Source: Bacillota bacterium | GTDB taxonomy: Bacteria; Bacillota_E; Symbiobacteriia; Symbiobacteriales; Symbiobacteriaceae | Assembly (NCBI GenBank): GCA_003242675.1 | Contig: QGVE01000137.1 | Coordinates: forward strand, 1 to 6,818 | Direction of reading: 5' to 3' | Length of the DNA stretch: 6,818 bases | Shown here: in pieces, positions 1 to 4,505 of the stretch | Layout of the letters: each line of letters begins with the position of its first letter | Numbering within the stretch: the first letter of the stretch is position 1 | Notes under the pieces: model-generated | Seen by the model: only the letters and a program-made list of their open reading frames with translations | The model's database searches: none | What the model was told of the DNA's origin: nothing | Made by a program: the position numbers and the translations under genes

Positions 1-9
1 CACGGGGGT

Positions 10-609
10 TTATAAAAAGGCCCGCCCAAAGCGAAACGGGGCGGCGGCGACGCTCGACCCAATGGCCCCCCCTGGGGCGAGGGGGGCGGCTTTCGGGCCC
101 CCGTGGGCGGTCCCCCCCCCCCGCCGCTCCAGGTGGGCGAGCAGGTCATTCAGCGCCGTGGTGATCCGGTTCCGCTCGTTCTGCAGCGACCGGCTCATCC
201 ACCGGACTTCCGCGTCGTTGAACCGGTCCCGCTCCAGCACGCGCCCCACAAACGCCGAGAACTCCGCGAACCGGCTCTGCACGTCGCCGACCAGCCTGGC
301 CTCCTGGTCGTCCGCCGCGGCCGCGACGAGCTCCTGGATGCCCTGGGCGACCGCCGCTTCCAGCTCGCGGTAGCGATCCCGGTAGGTCGTCTCCGCGGTC
401 GCGGTGTAGGAAGAGGCGGCATAGGCCATCTCGGCCAGGTTGCGCGCCACCTCCTGGGCCCGCAGGATCCGGGCCTGGGCCGCCTCTTTCTCCGCGGTGG
501 CCTCCTGCACGCTCGAGAGGCCCCAGTTCGCCGCACCGGCGACCAGCCCGGCCAGGGCGATCAGCACGACGGACAGGGCAAACAGGCGGCGTCGGACTGT
601 CCACCTCAT
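10..609 (-). CDS. Truncated methyl-accepting-receptor-like membrane sensor (N-terminal and helical sensor part only)
   Basis: A 199-residue protein. A basic start (MRWTVRRR) is followed by one hydrophobic segment at about residues 8-30. The rest, to about residue 160, is Ala/Glu/Arg-rich amphipathic helix, as in the extracytoplasmic four-helix-bundle or CHASE3 sensor domains of chemoreceptors and histidine kinases. No second membrane segment, HAMP, signalling or kinase domain follows, so it is either a stand-alone membrane-anchored helical protein or a receptor remnant. The start at 609 is chosen because AAAGGAG lies 8 bases upstream. Longer in-frame starts exist, for example ATG at 690 behind AAGGA, but that one lies inside the proposed promoter. 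The last 35 or so residues, after a run of 11 G on the coding strand, are low-complexity Gly/Ala/Pro. The stop lies just past a terminator-like hairpin. The ligand is unknown; the family assignment is from helix pattern only. Confidence 0.6.
   Translation of the reverse strand: MRWTVRRRLFALSVVLIALAGLVAGAANWGLSSVQEATAEKEAAQARILRAQEVARNLAEMAYAASSYTATAETTYRDRYRELEAAVAQGIQELVAAAADDQEARLVGDVQSRFAEFSAFVGRVLERDRFNDAEVRWMSRSLQNERNRITTALNDLLAHLERRGGGTAHGGPKAAPLAPGGAIGSSVAAAPFRFGRAFL
14..44 (-). terminator. Rho-independent-type terminator at the end of the sensor gene
   Basis: Read on the minus strand, CCGCCC (39-44) pairs with GGGCGG (22-27) around an 11-base loop, followed by GCC and five T (14-18). 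It lies inside the last codons of the reading frame, and the stop TAA follows the T tract at 10-12. This overlap suggests the C-terminal tail is not strongly conserved coding sequence. The stem is short, so confidence is moderate. Confidence 0.5.
112..122. repeat. Homopolymer tract of 11 C/G inside the sensor gene
   Basis: Eleven consecutive C on the plus strand read as GGG codons (three Gly) in the sensor gene. The tract marks the border between the helical part of the protein and a low-complexity tail. Such tracts are prone to slippage in replication and to sequencing error. Shifting by one base either way leaves both alternative frames open to the window edge, so slippage would change the C-terminus rather than truncate the protein. 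Confidence 0.8.
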
Positions 610-672
610 CCGCAAAGCTCCTTTCCCACGAGGAATGCCAGCCCATGCCAGCAGTTCATTCCAATCAAGCCC

Positions 673-701
673 AGTATAATGTTTAAACATAATTCCTTCA
701 A
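673..701 (-). promoter_or_regulatory. Sigma-A-type promoter for the sensor gene
   Basis: On the minus strand, TTGAAG (696-701) and TATACT (673-678) are separated by exactly 17 bases. They match the -35 and -10 consensus at 4/6 and 5/6 positions. The predicted transcription start near 666 leaves a leader of about 57 bases before the ATG at 609. The local sequence is strikingly AT-rich against a GC-rich background, which supports the call. Confidence 0.6.
679..690. promoter_or_regulatory. Perfect 12-bp palindrome in the promoter spacer (candidate operator)
   Basis: ATGTTTAAACAT is a perfect inverted repeat lying entirely within the 17-bp spacer of the minus-strand promoter. A dimeric regulator bound here would block RNA polymerase. 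The protein that might bind is unknown. The palindrome is seen directly; the operator role is inferred from position. Confidence 0.4.
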
Positions 702-821
702 GGTACAAACGCTTCTGCGGCGCCGCCCTGTGGCGCCTGCGGGGCGATCCGTCACGGCGCGGTTCTGGCATGCGTCCAAACACCAGGTAACTTTCGACTT
801 TCCTTTGTGGAGGGAAGCATC

Positions 822-1337
822 ATGGAACGTCCTGGTGCGTTTCAGTTCAAGGGCGAAGTCACGCTGGTCGGCCCGGAACTGCGGGTGGGCGACCCGGCTC
901 CGGCCTTCACCGCGATCGGCAACGACCTCTCGACGGTCGACTCCCGGGCGTTCTCCGGCAAGGTGCGCATCATCTCCTCGGTGCCCTCGCTGGACACGGC
1001 CGTCTGCGACACCCAGACCCGCAAGTTCAACGAGGCGGCCGCCAGCCTCGGCGAGGACGTCGTCGTGCTCACCATCTCGGCCGACCTGCCGTTTGCGCAG
1101 AAGCGGTGGTGCGGCGCCGCCGGGGTCGACCGGGTGATCACGCTGTCGGACTACCGCGACCACGCCTTCAGCAAGGCGTACGGCACGTACATCAAGGAGT
1201 GGGCGCTCTGCTCCCGGGCGGTCTTCGTGGTCGATCGCAGCGACCGCATCGTCCACGTGGAGTACGTGCCCGCTGCCGGCCAGGAGCCCAACTACGAGGC
1301 GGCGCTGGAGGCCGCGCGGGCGGCGCTGAAGGCCTGA
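822..1337 (+). CDS. tpx: Thiol peroxidase Tpx (atypical 2-Cys peroxiredoxin)
   Basis: A 171-residue cytoplasmic peroxiredoxin that reduces hydrogen peroxide and alkyl hydroperoxides using thioredoxin-derived electrons. The family signature PSLDTAVCDTQTRKFN places the peroxidatic Cys at residue 62, with Thr59 and Arg132 completing the usual active-site set. Cys97, in WCGA, is the resolving cysteine of the Tpx subfamily. A third cysteine, Cys130, sits near Arg132 and is not part of the classic pair. Length and the N-terminal GEVTLVGPELRVGDPAPAF stretch fit Tpx from end to end. Start: ATG at 822 with GGAGGG seven bases upstream; an in-frame GTG at 807 would use up that ribosome-binding site. The gene appears monocistronic. 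It diverges from the sensor gene and converges on the CDF gene across a shared terminator. No convincing sigma-A promoter was found upstream. Confidence 0.96.
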   Translation: MERPGAFQFKGEVTLVGPELRVGDPAPAFTAIGNDLSTVDSRAFSGKVRIISSVPSLDTAVCDTQTRKFNEAAASLGEDVVVLTISADLPFAQKRWCGAAGVDRVITLSDYRDHAFSKAYGTYIKEWALCSRAVFVVDRSDRIVHVEYVPAAGQEPNYEAALEAARAALKA

Positions 1338-1380
1338 AGGAGCATGGCGGCGTAAGATCGGAGAGCGGCGCAAAATCAGA

Positions 1381-1406
1381 GGGCCGACCCCTTGACGGGT
1401 CGGCCC
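1381..1406. terminator. Bidirectional terminator between tpx and the CDF gene
   Basis: GGGCCGACCC (1381-1390) pairs perfectly with GGGTCGGCCC (1397-1406) around a 6-base loop. Rightward it is followed by GAATTTCC. Leftward the minus strand continues TCTGATTTT, a better T tract. It sits in the 92-bp gap between two converging genes, so it can end both transcripts. Confidence 0.8.
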
Positions 1407-1429
1407 GAATTTCCTCGTTATGACATGCC

Positions 1430-2362
1430 TCACTTCGCCTGCGCCAGCAGATCCGGCTCCACGTGGACGTTGACCTCCCGCACGTCGTCCAGCCGGATCA
1501 AGGCCTCCTCCACCCGGTCCGCCACGGCGTGCGCCTCCACAATGCTCATCTGGCTGGGCACCAGCACGGTCACCTCCACGTGCACCCGGCTGCCCAGGAG
1601 CCGCGCCCTGAGGTTCTGCACGCCGGTGACGCCCTGCACCCCGAGGACGACCTTCTCCAGGGCGGCGATGCGCTCCCGGTCGGTGAAGCCGTCCATCAGC
1701 ATGTGCGCGGCCTCCGAGCCCACGGACCAGGCGGTGCGGGCGATCAGGCACGCGACCAGGAGCCCGGCCAGCGGGTCGGTCCAGGTCCAGCCCAGCTGGC
1801 CGCCGACGATGCCGGCGGCGGCGCCGAGGCTGATGAAGACGTCCGAGAGGTGGTCGTAGGCCGCCGCCTCCAGGGCCTTGCTGCCCGTGCGGCGGGCCAG
1901 CCGCAGGTTGTAGGCGTAGAGGGCCAGGAGAACCCCGGCGGAGGCCAGGGCCGTCCACAGCGACCAGGCGGCCGGCGCGCTGCGCTCGGGCGCGATGAGC
2001 GCGCGCAGGGCGCCCCTGGCCACCTCCAGGCTGGCCAGCCCCATGATCGTGGCCACCACCAGCGAGGCGACCCCCTCGGCCCGCTCGTGGCCGTACCGGT
2101 GCTCCTCGTCCGCCGGCCGCTGGGCGATCTTCACCCCCAGGAGGACGGCCGCGGAGCCCAGCACGTCGGTGGCGTTGTTGACGGCGTCGGCGATGATGGC
2201 CTGGGAGCCCGACAGCCAGCCGGCGGTCAGCTTGGCCGCGGTCAGCAGGCAGTAGGTGGCCACGCTCAGCCAGGCCCCTTTCTGGCTCTGCGCCTGCCGG
2301 GAGGACGTGGTATCGATCGTCGCACACCCCGCTTTGCCCCGCCTGCGCGGGTTTTCATCCAC
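1430..2362 (-). CDS. Cation diffusion facilitator (CDF) transporter, probably Mn2+ efflux
   Basis: A membrane antiporter that exports a divalent metal in exchange for protons. From the GTG at 2362 it has 310 residues, the usual CDF length. Six hydrophobic segments are followed by a cytoplasmic dimer domain of about 85 residues (VHVEVTVLV, then HAVADRVEEAL and VREVNVHVEP). The TM2 motif DAVNNATDVLGS gives Asn62 and Asp66. The TM5 motif YDHLSD gives Asp170 and Asp174, where zinc exporters such as YiiP have Asp-Asp and His-Asp. The NxxxD plus DxxxD pair points to the manganese branch (MntE-like), though selectivity is inferred. The loop after TM2 keeps HRYGHERAEG. The start is uncertain: the frame is open to a GTG at 2413 (327 aa), and neither GTG has a clear SD site. 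The next in-frame GTG (2263) would cut into TM1. Residues before KGAWLS look unlike a conserved domain. Confidence 0.9.
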   Translation of the reverse strand: MDENPRRRGKAGCATIDTTSSRQAQSQKGAWLSVATYCLLTAAKLTAGWLSGSQAIIADAVNNATDVLGSAAVLLGVKIAQRPADEEHRYGHERAEGVASLVVATIMGLASLEVARGALRALIAPERSAPAAWSLWTALASAGVLLALYAYNLRLARRTGSKALEAAAYDHLSDVFISLGAAAGIVGGQLGWTWTDPLAGLLVACLIARTAWSVGSEAAHMLMDGFTDRERIAALEKVVLGVQGVTGVQNLRARLLGSRVHVEVTVLVPSQMSIVEAHAVADRVEEALIRLDDVREVNVHVEPDLLAQAK

Positions 2363-2431
2363 GCAAGAAAGTTGCCCGGGGGAAACTTTCCCCAGACGAC
2401 ACAAAACCCGCACCGCCGCGCGGTGCAGGTT
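2347..2431 (-). promoter_or_regulatory. Structured leader of the CDF gene with competing hairpins
   Basis: On the minus strand three pairings are visible. Hairpin A (2405-2431) has a 12-bp stem, AACCTGCACCGC with GCGGTGCGGGTT (one T-G wobble), and loop GCG, and runs into a T4. Hairpin B (2367-2390) pairs GAAAGTT with AACTTTC and ends four bases before the GTG at 2362. The 3' arm of A can instead pair with a downstream segment: GCGGGTTTT (2403-2411) with AAAACCCGC (2347-2355), nine perfect base pairs enclosing hairpin B. A and the long stem exclude each other, as in attenuators and riboswitches. I do not recognise a known metal riboswitch; the yybP-ykoY core motifs are not evident. If translation begins at 2413, part of this is coding. 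Confidence 0.4.
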
Positions 2432-2449
2432 CTGTCGCCCTTCACCGAC

Positions 2450-2478
2450 ATCGTAACACGCCGGCGCGGGCCGCGCAA
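2450..2478 (-). promoter_or_regulatory. Putative sigma-A promoter for the CDF gene
   Basis: On the minus strand TTGCGC (2473-2478), a 17-base spacer and TACGAT (2450-2455) form a plausible promoter, helped by a TG one base before the -10 (extended -10). Predicted transcription start is near 2443, about 80 bases before the GTG at 2362. The -35 matches only 3/6, so this is a moderate call. Confidence 0.45.
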
Positions 2479-2499
2479 CGAAAACCGCGCGAATTGGGA

Positions 2500-2520
2500 C
2501 CAGAGGCCCATCGCCCCTGG
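2500..2520 (-). terminator. Weak hairpin after the XRE-cupin gene
   Basis: On the minus strand CCAGGGGC pairs with GCCTCTGG (eight pairs, one wobble) around a 5-base loop, ten bases after the stop codon. It is followed by TCCCAATTCG, not a real T tract. It may end or stabilise the ECF-XRE transcript, or read-through into the CDF gene may occur. Confidence 0.3.
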
Positions 2521-2530
2521 CCCCTGTGCG

Positions 2531-3103
2531 CTACGAACACTCGTTGCACTCGCTCTCCAGCATGTGCTCCATGGCGCTGGTGGTCACGCAGAGGATGCGC
2601 GCCAGCCGGTCACCGCAGTTCTCCACCCGGTGGGGGATGTAGCCGTTCCAGTGGAGCGAGTCGCCCTCGTTCAGGATCAGCTCCTCGTCCCCCTGCCGGT
2701 AGCGGACCGTGCCCTCCAGCACCAGGTGGCACTCCTCGCCCTCGTGGACGTGGTGGTCGCCGCCGGTGGCCGCGCCCGGGGCCAGCTCCAGCAGCATCAT
2801 CTTCAGGTTGCGTCCCGGGGCGGACAGCAGGTGGACGGTCAGCCCGTCGCCGTTCATCGAGGAGTAGCCCTGCCGGGAATGGGCCCGCACGACGTACGCC
2901 CGCTCGTCCTGCGAGATGAGCAGGAGCGCGATCGGCACCCCGAGCCCGGCGGAGAGCCGGTCCAGGGCCTGCAGCGAAGGCGAGGCCTTGTCGTTCTCCA
3001 GCTGGCAGAGGAAGCCCTTGGAAAGGCCGCTGCGCTCTGCGAGCTCCTGGAGGGTGATGCCCTTCTGCGTGCGGGTTTGGCGGATGCGGTGACCCAGGGA
3101 CAT
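2531..3103 (-). CDS. XRE-family transcriptional regulator with cupin sensor domain
   Basis: A 190-residue DNA-binding protein. An HTH of the XRE/Cro type covers about residues 8-62 (IRQTRTQKGITLQELAERSG then LSKGFLCQLENDKASPS). A short linker leads to a cupin_2 beta-barrel at about 105-174. Cupin motif 1 (HHVHEGEECHLVLEG) supplies His118, His120 and Glu124; motif 2 (GDSLHWNGYIPHRVEN) supplies His158. The barrel can therefore hold a metal, unlike many cupin regulators that lost these residues. Six cysteines are present, including a C-terminal CNEC (Cys186, Cys189) that could be redox- or metal-active. Start: ATG at 3103 with AGGAGGTG six bases upstream. It lies 20 bp behind the ECF sigma gene, so the two are co-transcribed and presumably co-regulated. 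Relatives such as PuuR sense small metabolites; the ligand here cannot be read from the sequence. Confidence 0.92.
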   Translation of the reverse strand: MSLGHRIRQTRTQKGITLQELAERSGLSKGFLCQLENDKASPSLQALDRLSAGLGVPIALLLISQDERAYVVRAHSRQGYSSMNGDGLTVHLLSAPGRNLKMMLLELAPGAATGGDHHVHEGEECHLVLEGTVRYRQGDEELILNEGDSLHWNGYIPHRVENCGDRLARILCVTTSAMEHMLESECNECS

Positions 3104-3123
3104 CCAGGCACCTCCTCGGCGCA

Positions 3124-3810
3124 TCAGACAGGGTCGGTGGCCGCCGGCGAGGTGAAGCCGGGCACGTAGACGCCCGCATCCAGCACCCGCTTCAGGGCCT
3201 GCCGGGCCCGGTGGAGCCTGGCCTTGAGCGCGCCCACCTCGATGCCCAGCATGTCCGCCACCTGGCTGTTGGAGAGGTCTTCGAGGTCGCGGAGCTCCAG
3301 GAGACGCCGCTGGCTCTCGGGCAGCTTGTCGAGGGCGGCCCGCACCACGTTCTCCCGGTACTGCTGCTCCAGATAGAGGTCCGGATTGTCGGCCGGCTCG
3401 TCGTCCAGGATAGCCAGCGAGGCGGCCGGCGAGAACTCCAGCGTCGCCTCCAGCGACTCCGCGGCCGTGCGGCCCCGCTTGCGCCGGATGTCGAGGCAGG
3501 TGTTGGCCGCCAGCCGGTAGACCCACGTGCCGAAGCGGGACCGCCCCTCGAACTTGGGCAGCGCCGCCATCAGCTTGACCAGGATCTCCTGCACGGCGTC
3601 CAGCGCGTCGTGGTGGTTGCCCAGCATCCGGTAGGACAGGCGGTACAGGCGGTCCTCGTAGCGGCGCACGATCTCCTCGAACGCCGACTCGTCCCCCTTC
3701 AGGTACGCGGCGACCAGCTCCTCATCGGTGGGCACGGGAACCGGCTGCGGCCGCTTCTCCGGAAGGCGGGCCTCCGGCACCTCGGAGGGCGCTGCGTTGG
3801 ATACAGCCAT
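3124..3810 (-). CDS. ECF-type RNA polymerase sigma factor
   Basis: A 228-residue group 4 sigma factor that directs RNA polymerase to alternative promoters. Sigma-2 spans about residues 34-110 (GDESAFEEIVRRYEDRLYRL, then DALDAVQEILVKLM and FGTWVYRLAANTCLDIRRKR). Sigma-4 spans about 155-209 (LDKLPESQRRLLELRDLEDL, then QVADMLGIEVGALKARLHRA). Sigma-3 is absent, as expected. It has a Pro-rich N-terminal extension of about 28 residues and an 18-residue tail after sigma-4. The tail (VYVPGFTSPAATDPV) is dispensable-looking but may be regulatory. Start: ATG at 3810 behind GGGGAGG. It resembles the SigW/SigE-like ECF group, but its regulon cannot be named. No anti-sigma gene adjoins it; its operon partner is the XRE-cupin regulator 20 bp downstream. 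Confidence 0.95.
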   Translation of the reverse strand: MAVSNAAPSEVPEARLPEKRPQPVPVPTDEELVAAYLKGDESAFEEIVRRYEDRLYRLSYRMLGNHHDALDAVQEILVKLMAALPKFEGRSRFGTWVYRLAANTCLDIRRKRGRTAAESLEATLEFSPAASLAILDDEPADNPDLYLEQQYRENVVRAALDKLPESQRRLLELRDLEDLSNSQVADMLGIEVGALKARLHRARQALKRVLDAGVYVPGFTSPAATDPV

Positions 3811-3851
3811 CGGGCTAAGCCTCCCCTCGTCAAGAGCCCTCTATGTAAAGA

Positions 3852-3886
3852 TGGTAAACATCGTTCGTTGTGATTAAACTTTACCA
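3852..3886. promoter_or_regulatory. Inverted repeat over the -10 and start site of the ECF operon
   Basis: TGGTAAA (3852-3858) and TTTACCA (3880-3886) are exact inverted 7-mers enclosing 21 bases. One arm overlaps the -10 element and the other lies in the early leader, a place where a repressor would act. The XRE-cupin protein of the same operon is a natural candidate by position only. Confidence 0.4.
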
Positions 3887-3907
3887 CGGCGGTTTGCTCT
3901 CAGTCAA
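3878..3907 (-). promoter_or_regulatory. Sigma-A promoter of the ECF-XRE operon
   Basis: On the minus strand TTGACT (3902-3907) and TAAAGT (3878-3883) are 18 bases apart, with TG one base before the -10 (extended -10). The -35 matches 5/6. The transcription start is predicted near 3871, giving a leader of about 60 bases. The promoter looks vegetative and not ECF-like, so autoregulation by the ECF sigma factor is not evident. Confidence 0.65.
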
Positions 3908-3918
3908 CAGGGTTTGCT
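3891..3918. repeat. Direct repeat GGTTTGCT x2, 20-bp period, flanking the -35
   Basis: The 8-mer GGTTTGCT occurs at 3891-3898 and 3911-3918, exactly 20 bp apart (about two helical turns). The -35 hexamer of the ECF operon (3902-3907) lies between the copies. Same-face spacing is typical of sites for a regulator that binds as a tandem dimer. Confidence 0.5.
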
Positions 3919-3930
3919 AGAAGAAAACCA

Positions 3931-3944
3931 GACTTTTTTAAGTC
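3931..3944. repeat. AT-rich palindrome in the divergent ECF/small-gene intergenic region
   Basis: GACTT and AAGTC flank TTTT, giving a 14-bp inverted repeat in an unusually AT-rich stretch of the 223-bp gap between the ECF gene and the rightward small genes. A TATAAG hexamer follows at 3950-3955 on the plus strand but lacks a convincing -35. The promoter of the small genes is therefore unresolved. Confidence 0.3.
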
Positions 3945-4005
3945 CCAAGTATAAGAATTGTGAATAGGGATCCGCCGCGCTGATAGCGCGCCGCCCGGCG
4001 CGGGC

Positions 4006-4024
4006 AGACTAACCGCGGGAGGTG
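4006..4024 (+). repeat. Duplicated translation-initiation region, copy 1
   Basis: AGACTAACCGCGGGAGGTG here and AGACTAGGCGCGGGAGGTG at 4203-4221 match at 17 of 19 positions. Each contains the SD site of one of the two small genes (GGGAGGTG). The match extends beyond the SD itself, suggesting a local duplication or a shared leader element. Confidence 0.6.
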
Positions 4025-4033
4025 CAGGCGCAG

Positions 4034-4189
4034 ATGAGCGATCAGCCGCAGGGGCGCACCGGCGAGAAGTGCAAGGTGGCGGGGACGTACTGCTCCGCCG
4101 CCGGCGTGAAGCAGTACTACCACGAGGGCGACCCGTTCGGCCCCTGCCCGCAGACCGGCGGGGAGACCCGCTGGGTGCGGGTGACCTGA
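4034..4189 (+). CDS. Small three-cysteine protein (51 aa), function unknown
   Basis: ATG at 4034 is preceded by GGGAGGTG nine bases upstream, a strong ribosome-binding site. The 51-residue product has Cys13, Cys20 and Cys38 in a pattern GEKCKVAGTYC, then HEGDPFGPCP, ending TRWVRV. This recalls short zinc-ribbon or YjzC-like proteins with a 'C...G.Y...GD.F..CP...W' layout, but a fourth cysteine is missing (Gln-Thr-Gly follows CP). Metal binding is therefore possible but unproven. The gene is followed after 39 bases by another tiny gene with a near-identical leader, so the two probably share a transcript. No signal peptide or membrane segment is seen. Confidence 0.7.
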   Translation: MSDQPQGRTGEKCKVAGTYCSAAGVKQYYHEGDPFGPCPQTGGETRWVRVT

Positions 4190-4202
4190 GCCCCGGCCGG
4201 GG

Positions 4203-4221
4203 AGACTAGGCGCGGGAGGTG
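4203..4221 (+). repeat. Duplicated translation-initiation region, copy 2
   Basis: Second copy of the 19-base leader element, seven bases before the ATG at 4229. A 12-bp palindrome, CCCCGGCCGGGG (4191-4202), directly precedes it and could form a small hairpin between the two small genes. No T tract follows that hairpin, so it is not a terminator. Confidence 0.6.
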
Positions 4222-4228
4222 ATCGTGC

Positions 4229-4441
4229 ATGGATCGCGACCCGCGCGTGACGCCCAGCGGCGACGCCGCCCCGGAAGCCCAGGCGGCGGGCCGGCTCACC
4301 GTCGAGCGGCTGGCCATGGAGCTGGCCAGCGAGCTGGGGATCGACCCCAGTGCCGTGGCCGACTTCGGCCTGCACGCGGACCCGGCGGTCAAGCGGCAGG
4401 AGGCCCAAACCCACAGCCCCAAGTCCCGCCCCGATCGCTGA
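4229..4441 (+). CDS. Small hypothetical protein (70 aa), weak spore-protein resemblance
   Basis: ATG at 4229 with GGGAGGTG seven bases upstream is a convincing start. The 70-residue product is hydrophilic and soluble. A disordered, Ala/Pro-rich N-terminus (about 1-20) is followed by a helix, RLTVERLAMELASELGID (about 22-39), and a polar tail with VKRQEAQ (about 54-60). The phrases MELASELGI and VKRQEAQ faintly recall small acid-soluble spore proteins (helix-ELG and KR motifs of the alpha/beta type; FASE...V+.QNAQ of the gamma type). The invariant core of neither family is present, so this is only a hint, made more attractive by the neighbouring germination genes. It is probably cotranscribed with the 51-residue gene and ends just before a strong terminator. 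Confidence 0.65.
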   Translation: MDRDPRVTPSGDAAPEAQAAGRLTVERLAMELASELGIDPSAVADFGLHADPAVKRQEAQTHSPKSRPDR

Positions 4442-4447
4442 CGCCAA

Positions 4448-4475
4448 GGCGCTGCCCCGCTAGCGGGGCAGCGCC
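4448..4475. terminator. 28-bp perfect palindrome, bidirectional terminator
   Basis: GGCGCTGCCCCG and its exact complement form a 12-bp stem closed by CTAG, so all 28 bases are palindromic. It lies between the converging 70-aa gene and ypeB. Rightward it is followed by GACTGGTGTTTTG; leftward there is no T tract. It works best for the small genes and probably also blocks transcript 3' ends from ypeB. Confidence 0.75.
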
Positions 4476-4505
4476 GACTGGTGTTTTGAGGCTGGAGCGT
4501 GCAGG

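Noticed and set aside
675..680. TATAAT on the plus strand as a tpx promoter
   Set aside because: No acceptable -35 lies 15-18 bases upstream, and the hexamer overlaps the better minus-strand promoter. It would give a leader of about 135 bases.
103..1137. Long plus-strand open frame overlapping the sensor gene and tpx
   Set aside because: It runs antisense through the sensor gene and in the wrong frame through tpx, has Arg/Pro-rich composition typical of off-frame GC-rich DNA, and no recognisable domain.
2340..2445. Known Mn2+ (yybP-ykoY) or NiCo riboswitch in the CDF leader
   Set aside because: I could not find the conserved core motifs of either class; only generic competing hairpins are visible.
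2266..2451. Possible leader peptide MSVKGDRTC... upstream of and overlapping the CDF gene
   Set aside because: No SD site precedes the ATG at 2451, it begins within the predicted promoter -10 region, and its composition looks like an off-frame reading.
1463..3169. 568-codon plus-strand open frame opposite the CDF and XRE genes
   Set aside because: It is antisense to two well-supported genes, its product is Gly/Arg/Gln/His-rich without domains, and no ribosome-binding site precedes it.
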